This document shows positions 1 through 10,176 of a stretch of DNA of 64,000 bases, piece by piece. The stretch covers positions 310,001 through 374,000 of the forward strand of contig NW_020825321.1 in assembly GCF_003286085.1 (NCBI RefSeq). Direction: 5' to 3'. Both the position numbers and the translations under genes were made by a program. Source of the DNA: Drosophila persimilis (lineage: Eukaryota; Arthropoda; Insecta; Diptera; Drosophilidae). The stretch's first letter is position 1. Every line of letters begins with the position of its first letter. Below the pieces are notes generated by a model, which was not told the DNA's origin, did not search any database, and worked only from the letters and a program-made list of their open reading frames with translations.

Positions 1-741
1 AGTTCGTTGACAGGTACGGGCCGGTCGCGTCTCTTAGAGATTCTCACCCACCGTGGCGTATCCATGGAAAAAAAAAAAAAATACATATGTATGCTTGTAT
101 GCGTGTGCATATGTCATCAACGGAAGCTCCGCTGGAAGTTGGGAGAGGTAGGAATATTATTTACAGACCGCTATATGTATATGAATGTGGGCACTGTATC
201 GGAGGCGGAATGCAGGAGCTAGCTCGGATCAAATGAAACCTTTGGAAAAGTAGGACGCCTCAACCGTTGGCAGAATGAAGTATGGCTTAATTTGAAGCTA
301 GAGCGATAACTACAGACATACATATGCCGATGTATATATGTATGCGGGGCTGGTGTATTAGCCGACGGCTTGGATTGAGATCGCTACGGGTGAATTATTG
401 TAAATGCACTGTGGCGCGACTGGATGCACAGACCACGGAATTTGGAACACGACCGGTTTATTTGGTATGGTGTGTGGGTGTATAAGAGCACTTCTCCTTT
501 TGGTTAGGCGAAGATCCGGCTGGAAGGACCAATGCTTGCAGGGGGCGGATCACCGGAGCGGTTATCCAGCGACGAGTGGGAAAATATCCAAATAAAACGA
601 ATTCAAGTTGTTTGTAACGTAAAAGATTCAATGTCCTCTTGCTTACGAGCTACGTGACGGTAAGTGACTTGTGGAACGTAAGAGCACCTCAGAGCTCTGT
701 TAGGCGCATAACAGTGGAGGGCCAGCCCTGGTCTGAGCAGA
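1..741. other. No recognised gene
   Basis: The only open frames here are short (60-70 codons) and resemble no family I recognise. ATATGTATG-type simple sequence occurs at about 80-190 and 315-345. The stretch from about 470 to 595 is richer in G and C, and it may be the 3' end of a decayed retroelement ending at the candidate LTR that follows. Confidence 0.4.
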
Positions 742-1009
742 TGTAGAGGGATTGGCTTGTCCCTCCGCTACATTAAAAGGAGTATCGAGCTCCTTTGCGG
801 TGTTTTTATTGGTCATTGGGGGGTCATTTTTATTGGGGTTGGTCACCCGAGGCATAGTCTGTTTTCCCCGGGAAGCCTTATTCGTTCGATCCCTTTCGTA
901 GTGATCAGACGCGTTTTGAGTTTTGCGCTCCGCATTTTTTTCTTTTGTTTTGAATAAACAGCCGGTGTTTTCTTAAATAAACCTTAATCAACTTCCTAAC
1001 CAGCCTACA
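742..1009. repeat. Possible solo or 3' LTR
   Basis: The block opens with TGTAG and closes with CTACA, a perfect 5-bp inverted end of the TG...CA type. It contains an AATAAA at 953-958 and another near 975, as a retroviral-type LTR would. There is no second copy in the window, no convincing target duplication and no primer-binding site, so this rests on ends and polyadenylation signals only. Confidence 0.28.
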
Positions 1010-3411
1010 ATCTGGAATTCTATTCTACTCCGAGAGTGCATGCCTTTTAATTGTGTTAAAACATTATTTTACTTATATTATATATATTATATTTCGGCGT
1101 CGGCTTTTCTTGTTTGTGTTGTTGCTTGTAAATATGCATTGCATTGGATTACAGTCCGTTCTCGTCTTGTAGTTTTTGTTGTATTATCACTCTCTCCCTA
1201 TCACCTAAGCATAAATAGCTGTTCTATCACTCTCGCTCTCGTAACTTTCTGTTCAGTAGCTCTCTCTCTCACTAGCTGCTGCTGCAACTGCTCTCCTCTC
1301 CTGCTATTAGAGTCTGTCTAGCACACTGGTCTGATAGCTATTTGTTTTGAAATATTATTGGATTTTATTTTTCTTCCAATTTTTTATTATGGAGTTTTCT
1401 GTTGTACGTGCCAAAAAAAACCTGTCGGAAAGAGATCACCCATGATCAGCCGAGTATCCCCTGCTGGCGCTGCGATAGCATACTGCACGCAAAGCGCTCT
1501 GGGTTTACGGGCCTAACTATGGCATTTGGATCTCCACTGGTCTTTGTAATATTCGACGCTTGTCGTGCCTTTTTATTTTAATTATCAACGGCAAACTGCA
1601 AACTTACAGCCTAAAACTAGGCCGTACGAAAATTCGGGTTAAAGATCCTGTGAGCATTGATGAAGGTTAGCAACAGCTGTTTTGCGACCAAGTAGCAACA
1701 CTCTAATATGCACTTTTTTCGGCCGTGAATTATATGTTTTTAAATATTGCTGTGCCTAGATTCTGTATAACAGAAACCGATCATAGAAAGTGTGGAAAAA
1801 ACCTGGGTTGCTGTACTTGGTAGGCCCAGCCTCGTTCTTTTTCTCCTCGTGGCCGTCATAGTGACCGGTAGTGAAAACATCTCCGCTGAAAGCCGGCTTC
1901 GTACCATAAGAAGGTCAAGCCAAAGTCACGGATCACTGCCAGTGCAACGTGCAAAGATCCCTCCCAGTGCAAAGTGTTAGGTCCACGTCGTGGAGAAAAT
2001 ATATATCCCCAATACGTGGATCCCCGTCCGACAATTGGAAACGAGCGCTCCAGTGGATTAAGATTTTTCTCAAATAGTGGAGCAATTCTGTTCAGGTAAT
2101 TATCCACCTAGCTGCAGCGACCCATCAACGAATTAAAACTCTGGTCTAGCGGATTGGGTATTCGCGGAGACCTCTATTGGACACGTGCCCGTACCAAAAT
2201 ACCACCGGCTGAACCCCACCGTTCGACGCGTGGATAAGGCGGTAGCCGAGGGCATGGAATTGCTCCTCCAATAAACCAGATCGGTGTGATCTGCAATCTT
2301 CGCCTGGACAAGTTCGACCCCTGGGGATGATCTGAGTGACGCTCCAATTACACCCGTCGCCCCACGCTCGATCCATACGTGCCAGCGTACATAACCTCAC
2401 GCCGTAGATGGACCGCAGTCATTGACCCCTGGCATCGGAAGCAGCTGATGTTACCTGTGCCCGGTACAATCTTGTGCCATCTGCACACCTCGAGTAGGAG
2501 CTAGGAGCTCGAGTCCAGCCGTTAAGCATCACGCTACCTCGGATTTAGTTTTATGTTCAATCTTTCTTTCGAAATTAGACCCGATATGTTAAACCCTGTT
2601 TTTTTATCCGCTTTCTGTTAAACAAAGTTCTTTTAATACGGCAAAAATGTTCAAAAGACAAGTAAATCCGGTATAAACCAAAAGGGAATTTTTATCCATG
2701 GTCTAAGTCGAACTTAACACACATGAGTAGTGTATTAATACCGATTATTCTTCCAGTTTTTGATTGGTTGCCACGCATTCATCTCATCATCTATGCAGCT
2801 ACTCCTCACAATCACACACATCATCATACTCATCCACCCATCAAATCACCTCATCCAACATCTTTCGCGGTTGAGCGTTAGATTTTATAGGAATTTACAT
2901 GAAGAATTAAGGATTGCGTAAATAAAGTTAGCTTGGAAACGAACCAAGACTAAATATATTTTAGCGGAACAATGCAACCTCGTCTGACGGAGATGTGACC
3001 CACCGCAGTCTTTGTTGGAGGGATCCTGTCGATTAGGTGGCCCCGCAGGATCATGATAGGGTGGGCGTTCTCGCCAATGGGGAATACCGCAGCCAACAAA
3101 GAGCTGACGGGTGATATTCTTCGTTCATGCTGATCTGTCCCCTTGACCCCCTTTATCCCGTTTCCTAGTATCCTTTCCCAACTCGTACGCAATTTTATAA
3201 GTTCTTACCTCGAGGCGTAAAAGGGTCACTCCGCGGGATCTGCAAGTGCCAACCGTCACTGGCGGCCGAAAAATTGTCTCCGACCACTCCAAGTGTGCAG
3301 CAGTTGATCTCGTTTGCCACTCCAAGGGAACGACAGCTGCTGTCGATGCAGATTCGGTAGCCGAAACTACAGAAGGTAACCTCGTTTAAGATAAGCATCT
3401 CCCCAACTCAA
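1010..3411. other. Unrecognised region, no gene supported
   Basis: There is no long open frame and no familiar motif. A 62-codon frame at 1792-1980 begins with a signal-peptide-like hydrophobic run but needs a GTG start. An open plus-strand segment at about 3250-3390 lies just upstream of the LINE endonuclease fragment and could be the tail of that element's ORF1. Neither is convincing enough to call. Confidence 0.35.
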
Positions 3412-4240
3412 TTGGACACCATTTGCTCTGCTAAATTTTGGCAGTGGCGAAGGAGTTCAAGGCTAAGAAGAAGATTAGGCCCGTCTTACAAATCATTCCA
3501 GTGTGCCATCCGCAACATCCTCTTCTTCATCTTCCCGCCCTGCTTCCACCCTTCCAATAAAACTAACTTTTTTTTAGTAACGTATCAGAATGTTAGAGGC
3601 TTGCGTAGTAAGCTCAGGATTCTTTGCCGGAATAGTGTTGCATTTGCTTCCCACGTTATTGTGTTTACTGAAACCTGGTTAAAGCCGGACATTCTTAGTT
3701 CCGAAGTTTTGGCAGGTCGGTCCACAACTTTTAGAAAGGACCGTTCGTCTCGCCGTGCAGGAAAGGTTCTGATTGCAGTGGACTCTATCTTCACGTCGGA
3801 ACACTTCACTTCAGGTTCAACACGAACTGGGATTCCCGTGTGTAAAACTGATTCTTCCCGCTTTCGCAATATTCATTACTCGTACGTACTCGTACATTCC
3901 ACCTTCTTCGGATATTTCAATTTATGAGCAGCACTTGTCCGCTTTAACTGCTGTTTCTTCCTCGCTATCAGATAAAGATCATATGATAGTTCTTCGTGAC
4001 TTCAACTTGCCAGGAACTGTTTGGTCTTCGGTAAACGGGTCTAGTAAACTAGTGCCCATGTCACGACATGACTTTATTGACGGCTTGTTTGACTTGTCCC
4101 CGCCTCAAGTCAACCATGTGAAAAATTCCTTGGGTCGATTGTTTGATCTGTGCTTTGTATCGGATCCGACCATAGTGTTGTTAACCCGAGCCCTTCCGCT
4201 CAGTATACCTTCCTTTCTACTTTCAAAGTGTCGCTAGATA
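3412..4240 (+). pseudogene. LINE ORF2 endonuclease fragment, frameshifted
   Basis: The first open segment contains the YQNVRGLRSK block and the TETWL motif that open the apurinic-type endonuclease of Jockey/CR1-group non-LTR retrotransposons. From about 3780 the homology moves to another frame, which carries an LRDFNLP motif (GDFNLP in active enzymes, so the glycine is changed) and an RLFDLCFVS motif. No reverse transcriptase follows. It is a 5' piece of a LINE ORF2 with at least one frameshift, and the family is distinct from the LINE at 5902-10118. Confidence 0.75.
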
Positions 4241-4753
4241 TAGGACCAACTGTATTGGATCGGTCGAGTAGGCTACCTGAACGTGTCCGTTGCTTTCGTT
4301 TCATTTTTTCTCGCTCCAAGCCAAAGAAAACGGTGAATTTGAATTTTCCTCAAATCTCGATTCAATTTAGCATAACTTAAACAAAAATAGTAGCAATATT
4401 CTGTTGGACAGAATTTCGCTGCCGTTGCAAGGGAAGTTCTTGTACCGAAAAGTAAAAACGCAACCGTTCATTTCTAAGGTTTATTTGTGACTAAAAAAAT
4501 GCTCTGCTCGCAGGCAGATAGAGACCGAACAAAAGGGAAAACAAAATGGGAGATAAGAGAACGTCGTTAGGTTACGTCTCTCACTCATAAGTCTACATAT
4601 TCATATGTCTGTCAATACATGCGTGCATAGCTAGAGATGGTCATTCTTCAACATATTCATCAAAGTAGATTGAGGAAAAAAATTGAATTGACATAACTTA
4701 AATTTCCGTTCTCAAAAAATGCGACACTTGAATACGACATTCACACTGAAAAA
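4241..4753. other. No recognised gene
   Basis: AT-rich sequence with no open frame longer than 76 codons and no recognised repeat, lying between the decayed LINE fragment and the first ISY-like copy. Confidence 0.4.
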
Positions 4754-5464
4754 TTTTTATACCCGATACTCAAAATGAGTATTGGGGTATATTAGATTTG
4801 TGGTAAAAGTGGATGTGTGTAACGTCCAGAAGGAATCGTTTCCGACCCCATAAAGTATATATATTCTTGATCAGCATCAATAGCCGAGTCGATTGAGCCA
4901 TGTCTGTCTGTCCGTCCGTCCGTCTGCCCGTCTGTCCGTCCGTCCGTCTGTCCGTCCCCTTCAGCGCCTAATGCTCAAAGACTATAAGAGCTAGAGCAAC
5001 GATGTTTTGGATCCAGACTTCTGTGATATGTCACTGCTCCGAAAATATTTCAAAACTTTGCCCCGCCCACTTCCGCCCCCACAAAGGGCGAAAATCTGTG
5101 GCATCCACAATTTTAAAGATACGAGAACACCAAAAACGCAGAATCGTAGAGAATGACCATATCTTTTAGACTGCGGAATCTGAATTGGATCGTATTATTA
5201 TTATAGTCAGCATCAAGAAAAAAATTTCATTTTGCTTTGGATCAGATCGGATCATTTTTGTAGCCAAAAGCAAGAAATCAATTTTTAGTGGCTACGCACC
5301 GCCCGACGTCACGCTCAGACTGATTTTCTGTCTCTCTCGCACGCACTCTTTGTCGTGTCGTTTAATATTAGCGGCGTCTGCCGGAGGAGAGCCATACTGA
5401 CTTAGTATCGGGTATAACTGTAGAGTTGCGGTGTCCGCAGCAACTCACAACGTTCCCCCTCGTT
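4754..5464 (+). mobile_element. ISY/DINE-1-like element, internally deleted
   Basis: Non-autonomous Helitron-like element. It begins with TATACCCGATACT, which recurs as its reverse complement AGTATCGGGTATA near 5405, so it has 13-bp subterminal inverted repeats. An ATACTC...GAGTAT palindrome sits at the 5' end, a GTCC/GTCT microsatellite follows at about 4905-4957, and a GAGTTGCGG/CCGC..AACTC hairpin lies just before the end CCCCCTCGTT. Against the longer copy at 10177-11260 it lacks the central part, jumping from the CATTTT at about 5232 straight to a GGATCAGATC block. Family assignment is from recall. Confidence 0.85.
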
Positions 5465-5490
5465 ATGTATGTCCTCTATATTTTGAATCA

Positions 5491-5538
5491 TTTTTATACC
5501 CGATACTCAAAATGAGTATTGGGGTATATTAGATTTGT
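5491..5538 (+). mobile_element. ISY/DINE-1-like 5' end fragment
   Basis: About 48 bp identical to the first bases of the ISY-like element (TTTTTATACCCGATACTC and the following palindrome), then unrelated AT-rich DNA. It starts 26 bp after the end of the preceding copy. Confidence 0.8.
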
Positions 5539-5642
5539 ATTTTTGTATTTATTTGTATATATATTCCTAACGCAACAGTATTCCTACTTTATGTTAAAGC
5601 GCTAGTCACATGGAGTTCACATATGTATGTAGTTGTATGCTT

Positions 5643-5901
5643 TAAGCAGAATGATTTTCTTATTCTAACATTTTTGGTATGACTAATATTTTTATTATTA
5701 TGACTAATATTTGTATTATTAATACTAATACTAATTCTAATTTTTTTTTGTTGTTGTTTTTTTCCTATTTTATTTTTTTTTTATTTATTTATTTATTTTT
5801 TTTTTTATTATTATTTTTTATTATTATTATTATTTTTATTATTTATTTTTATTTACTTATTTATTTATTTTTATTTATTTATTTATTTATTTTTTTTTTT
5901 T
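5643..5901. repeat. T-rich low-complexity tract, tail of the LINE
   Basis: Runs of T with TTTA and TTA repeats. On the minus strand this is an A-rich tail directly after the ORF2 stop of the LINE to the right, as expected for target-primed insertion of a minus-strand LINE. No gene is present. Confidence 0.7.
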
Positions 5902-8697
5902 TTATGGGTTTATCAAGTGTTTTTCTAGTTTATCCCTAAATTGCGTTGCTCTACTAATATTTTTAATATTGAAAGGTAACTCATTCCATAACCGAATAGC
6001 ATTTGTTAAAAATTGTTTTCCTGAATTGGCAAGTTTGTACCTTATGGTTACCAGATTCAACGTTCTATTTGATGAAGCAAAGGTTAATTTATCATATAAG
6101 TAGCTCGGCTGTCTGGTATAGATTATTCGATGTAGAAAAATAATTGTTCTGTACCCTATCCATGTCTTTAAATCCATTTTGAATATTTGTCTTGCTAAGA
6201 TTGAGATATGATCGGTTCGTCTCTTATTATATATGTAGCGGGCAATGTTGTTAAATGTTACTTTTAGCTTTTTTTGAGATTCAGCGTCACAATTTCCAAA
6301 TATTTCAATACCATAGAATAAGGTGGGTGTCAAATATGTCTTAGCTATCATTAGTTTGAGTTTATCTGGCAGGTATTTTTGTGTTGGTGCGAGTTTTCTT
6401 AGTAGACTATATGTTCTACCAGTAGCTTTCACTACTTGGCTACTCCAAGAAAGCGTATTGTTAAATGTTAATCCTAAGTTTTCCACATGACCTACGTAAT
6501 TAATTTGTTTTCCTTCGATTTCAAGTTTTGGATATGCCATCGTATTTAGTTGCTTCTTGTATATAATTACACATTTACATTTATCTGGATTAAGTGCCAG
6601 ACCATTACGCTTCGCCCAGCTACTCACATTGAGCAAATCACTGTTACACACACTTATACACTCATCAATTTTACTCAATGGACGACTGACATACATTTGG
6701 ACGTCATCCGCATACATATGACTTTTACAATTTAACAGGACGTCTGGCAGGTCATTCACATATAATGAGAACAAAAGCGGCCCAAGAACTGAACCTTGAG
6801 GCACACCACGTGCAGTGCTCATCATTGAAGAAATTCTACTTCCACTTACCACTACCTGTCTTCTATCCGTTAAATACGATTTTAATAGCTTTATAGCTAC
6901 CTTACTAAAATTGAAAAAGTTAACTAATTTACTTAATAAGATTTCGTGGTTAACCGTGTCAAATGCTTTACTGAAGTCAAGTAGTACTAATAGCGTCACA
7001 TTTCCTTCATCTTGTGTTAATCTAATGTCTTCCGTTATATTTACTATTGCCGTAGTACAGCTTCTTTGTCTTCTGTAACCTGACTGTTTGTCACTTAGTA
7101 GTGCATTGTTATCTAGAAAAGTTTGAATTTGTTGTGACATTAATTGTTCAAGGACTTTTGACAAAAACGATAGAATTGATATAGGTCTATATTCATTTTT
7201 TCCTTTAGGGACCGGTGTTATTTTCGCAAGCTTCCATGTACTTGGAAATATTGATTTTGTTAAGACAGTATTGCAAATATAAGTCACATGTGGTAATATT
7301 TTTGGAAGTAAGATTTTTAGAAATTTTGGATGTATTTCATCCAGTCCGATTGCATTTGACTTAATTTTAAGCACAGATTCAAGGACATCACACTGACTGG
7401 CACACATGAAGCTAAAGTTATTATCACAGGAACTATTCGGTATATTGTCAAGATAATGATTATATGCTACTTCAGGTACCCCGTTTATCACAAATTTTCT
7501 ATTTAATTCATCTATGTCTACATCAATTTTGGTGTTATTTGTCCTCTTCCCTATTCCCAAGTCTTTGAGCTCCCTCCATGTCCTTCTTGTTAATATTGCA
7601 CTTTGAAACCTTACAGAATAAAAAGATTTTTTAGCTGTCAGTATTAATAGGTTGGTTTTTTTCCTTAAAGTTTTAAATTCTTGATACTGAACAGACGTTC
7701 TGTAGCGTTTCCATTTGTTATATGCTTTGTCCCTTAATGATATATTGTGTGCAATACATTGATTGAACCATGGATTTTTCTTTTGTGCAATCTTTAATTT
7801 ACGCAGTGGTACGAATTTTTCATAAAGACATGTTATGTGAGCTCGTAGTTGTTCTACTTGAGAATTAACATCATCCATGCCAAATATTATATTCCAGTCA
7901 TATGTATTGAATTCGTCATTAAGTTTGGTAATGTCAATGCTCTTAAAATTTCGGTACCATATGTCGTCGTCAATCTTTTTACAATTAAAATCATAAGTCA
8001 GGAAAAGTAGGTCGTGTCTGGAAAATGTTGGGACAGATAACTGATCATAAAGAACGATTTTTTCTTTATCATTGACAAAACAAAGGTCCAATAATGTACT
8101 TGCAGTGTTTGAGAAATGTGTTGGTCTACTATTATTGACTAGATGCAAGCCTAACGATGCCATCGCTGACTCCATATGTCGTTCCTTCAGTATATTGCTG
8201 TTTAGATCCCCGATTATAATTACGTCAGTATAGCTTACAGATAGGTCTGAAATTGCATCAATTACTTGTTGGTAGATTGTATTGCGGTGTGGTCTGTACA
8301 GACAGCCCAATAGTAATTTAAGAGAACTGTTAGAGGCCGATAATTCTATAAAAAGGTATTCTATTGCACTTTCTGGAGGGTGCTTGCATATTAATTTGGA
8401 TTTGAGTTTCTTGTTTATGTATACAGCAACACCCCCACCATTTCCTTCCCGATCAGATCGGTATAGATCAAATCCGGTACACAAAATAACATTATCACAT
8501 AGATGCGGCATGAACCACGTTTCCGAAACACAAACTACATCAACATTCGATTGTTCAAACATATATCGGAACTCATCAATCTTACCATACAGACTCTGAG
8601 CATTTATATGACAAATATTTATGCCATCTTTTTGTTTAGCCAGCGTACGAATCAATATCCTACTATTCGTTGGAAGTCTATTCATATTATGGACCAT
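5902..8697 (-). CDS. LINE ORF2: endonuclease and reverse transcriptase
   Basis: An open frame of 931 codons. The N-terminal endonuclease (roughly residues 20-235) has the HINAQSL block, the SETW motif, IIGDLN and a SRHD motif. The reverse transcriptase follows, with FSKAFDTVNH near residue 575, GVPQGSVLGPLLF, and the catalytic YADD near residue 662. The C-terminal part resembles the usual LINE thumb region. There is no RNase H domain. The protein would nick target DNA and prime reverse transcription of its own RNA. The initiator shown is the first ATG in the frame, 120 bp after the ORF1 stop. CR1 or Jockey-like clade membership is inferred from the endonuclease opening and RT motifs. No internal stop is seen, so activity is possible. 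Confidence 0.88.
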   Translation of the reverse strand: MVHNMNRLPTNSRILIRTLAKQKDGINICHINAQSLYGKIDEFRYMFEQSNVDVVCVSETWFMPHLCDNVILCTGFDLYRSDREGNGGGVAVYINKKLKSKLICKHPPESAIEYLFIELSASNSSLKLLLGCLYRPHRNTIYQQVIDAISDLSVSYTDVIIIGDLNSNILKERHMESAMASLGLHLVNNSRPTHFSNTASTLLDLCFVNDKEKIVLYDQLSVPTFSRHDLLFLTYDFNCKKIDDDIWYRNFKSIDITKLNDEFNTYDWNIIFGMDDVNSQVEQLRAHITCLYEKFVPLRKLKIAQKKNPWFNQCIAHNISLRDKAYNKWKRYRTSVQYQEFKTLRKKTNLLILTAKKSFYSVRFQSAILTRRTWRELKDLGIGKRTNNTKIDVDIDELNRKFVINGVPEVAYNHYLDNIPNSSCDNNFSFMCASQCDVLESVLKIKSNAIGLDEIHPKFLKILLPKILPHVTYICNTVLTKSIFPSTWKLAKITPVPKGKNEYRPISILSFLSKVLEQLMSQQIQTFLDNNALLSDKQSGYRRQRSCTTAIVNITEDIRLTQDEGNVTLLVLLDFSKAFDTVNHEILLSKLVNFFNFSKVAIKLLKSYLTDRRQVVVSGSRISSMMSTARGVPQGSVLGPLLFSLYVNDLPDVLLNCKSHMYADDVQMYVSRPLSKIDECISVCNSDLLNVSSWAKRNGLALNPDKCKCVIIYKKQLNTMAYPKLEIEGKQINYVGHVENLGLTFNNTLSWSSQVVKATGRTYSLLRKLAPTQKYLPDKLKLMIAKTYLTPTLFYGIEIFGNCDAESQKKLKVTFNNIARYIYNKRRTDHISILARQIFKMDLKTWIGYRTIIFLHRIIYTRQPSYLYDKLTFASSNRTLNLVTIRYKLANSGKQFLTNAIRLWNELPFNIKNISRATQFRDKLEKHLINP

Positions 8698-8817
8698 TTA
8701 AAAGTTACTAAATAGCATATTAGCAGCACACGCAATATACACAAATCAATTATAACTATATAAAAACATAAAACCTTAAACTTCAACATTATATTACTAT
8801 GGCTAAGGGAAGTTTTA

Positions 8818-9771
8818 CTAACGAAAAAGGTTATTCTGGTCTGTCTCAACTGGCCTGTTAACTGCACCTGGATCAACTGCTGCAAGCTCATCCTCGGAAG
8901 TATCCCGCAATGTTTGCAGGTCATGCATGTTATCCACTCTAAAAATCTCTCCAGCTGGATGCTTCTTAACATGCACGATCGCCCGACGAGTGAAAACAGC
9001 CGATAGTGCTTTTCCTTTTTTCATTTTCATAGCCTCTTTGAAAACAGCCAGATTCTCTTTAGACAGCTGCTCATTAATATAAAATGCAGCCTGTGAGTCG
9101 AATTCCATTAGGTCCAGTGATAGCAGTTTTTTCGATTCCCTGCGATAGTTGCCAACAGCTTGCAACAACGCCGCCTTCTCTCTCACACTCTCTAGTCGCA
9201 GGATTATCACTGGATCAACAGCTGTTCCGTGTGTTCTCTGTCGGATCCTAAAGATGTCTTTCACCCTTGGGAGGGGTGTTAGGTTAAGGGCAAAGCACAT
9301 CTTGTTGAATCGGACCTTCAACATTTCACCTTCTTCAAAGGGTATTCCATGAATACGGAGATCACACGCAATGTCCGCTTTGGCGCGCTCAACACATTGT
9401 GTGCTTAGATCTCTAACTTGCGCACGTATTTCTTGCATACCATGTACCTCATTTTTGAGTTTGATAATTTGCTGCTCCATTTCGTGGATTACCTCACCCG
9501 CCTTTTCCAATTGCAGGACACGTTCAGTGAGTTTCTTCACATCTACTGCCATACCAAGAATTTGATTGGTCATAGCTGTGAACTTTTCCTCTATGGCCTG
9601 CAATACACCCTCAGACTTTAACGTATTTGCCGTGATTAGTTCAGCCTGCTTAGCAAACATTCTGTCCAGGGCTTTCTGAATATTTTCTGGTATTTCCTCA
9701 GAACTCTTCGAGCCCTTGAGATCAGTTCCAGATTTTTCTCGCAGACGTTTTGAAACTGGAGCCATGTTCAA
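8818..9771 (-). CDS. LINE ORF1 protein, coiled coil
   Basis: 317 codons, upstream of ORF2 on the same strand. The N-terminal third (to about residue 130) has heptad-like spacing of leucine, isoleucine and valine with many charged residues, suggesting a trimerising coiled coil. The middle part (ADIACDLRIHGIPF onward) looks like the RRM-type RNA-binding fold of LINE ORF1 proteins. No CCHC zinc knuckle is present, unlike many Jockey-clade ORF1 proteins. The likely role is binding LINE RNA and acting as a chaperone in the ribonucleoprotein particle. The last 120 bases before ORF2 hold only short frames. Confidence 0.78.
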   Translation of the reverse strand: MNMAPVSKRLREKSGTDLKGSKSSEEIPENIQKALDRMFAKQAELITANTLKSEGVLQAIEEKFTAMTNQILGMAVDVKKLTERVLQLEKAGEVIHEMEQQIIKLKNEVHGMQEIRAQVRDLSTQCVERAKADIACDLRIHGIPFEEGEMLKVRFNKMCFALNLTPLPRVKDIFRIRQRTHGTAVDPVIILRLESVREKAALLQAVGNYRRESKKLLSLDLMEFDSQAAFYINEQLSKENLAVFKEAMKMKKGKALSAVFTRRAIVHVKKHPAGEIFRVDNMHDLQTLRDTSEDELAAVDPGAVNRPVETDQNNLFR

Positions 9772-10118
9772 AACGTTTTTCCGTTACGGTGCTGCTTGAA
9801 ATACTGCTTTAAACTGCTTGAAATACTGCTTTGCCGACTCTTTACAATGCGTTGCCAATCGCTTTGCTGTCTGCACTGCTTGCAACCTTTTATTGGGTAT
9901 GGCTACGTTATTCTCTCAGTGACTCCGAAAGATCAAATGCTGGTTTACAGAGAGTGGTTCAGAACAATAACAAATATTCTTCTTCCACAGCACAACCAAT
10001 AACAAATATTTTTCCACTGTATTTTATTAAAATTGGCTTTGTAGCGTTATCTTCAATTATTTCCACCGTCAATTGTTGTCTTTCAATGCGTACACAGTTT
10101 ATGATGTGAACAAAACAC
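9772..10118 (-). other. LINE 5' untranslated region
   Basis: About 350 bp upstream of ORF1 with no open frame. An AATAACAAATATT motif occurs twice about 30 bp apart (near 9966 and 9999). It ends at the trinucleotide tract, so the exact element end is uncertain. Confidence 0.5.
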
Positions 10119-10123
10119 TCTAT

Positions 10124-10176
<53 letters not shown>
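10119..10176. repeat. (TAA)n microsatellite
   Basis: About 18 TAA/AAT units in an unbroken run, between the 5' end of the LINE and an ISY-like copy whose first bases are missing. Confidence 0.95.

Larger units (their letters stand above)
5902..10118 (-). mobile_element. CR1/Jockey-group LINE, nearly full length
   Basis: Two-ORF non-LTR retrotransposon on the minus strand: 5' UTR about 10118-9772, ORF1 9771-8818, a 120-bp spacer, ORF2 8697-5902, and an A-rich tail at 5901-5643. Both ORFs are open, so this copy may be recent. Fragments of the same family occur at 15771-15921 and 37326-37920. The left end meets the A-rich tail and the right end meets a (TAA)n tract. No target duplication was identified by eye. 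Confidence 0.85.

Noticed and set aside
1792-1980. Small secreted peptide with a signal-like start
   Set aside because: Needs a GTG start, lacks homology or nearby promoter signals, and overlaps other short frames.
4904-4960. GTCC/GTCT repeats as a regulatory array or CRISPR-like array
   Set aside because: It is a 4-bp microsatellite in a fixed place inside each ISY-like copy, without spacers.
5679-5939. Open frame of phenylalanine/isoleucine as a membrane protein
   Set aside because: It is a T-rich tract read in one frame, the complement of the LINE tail.
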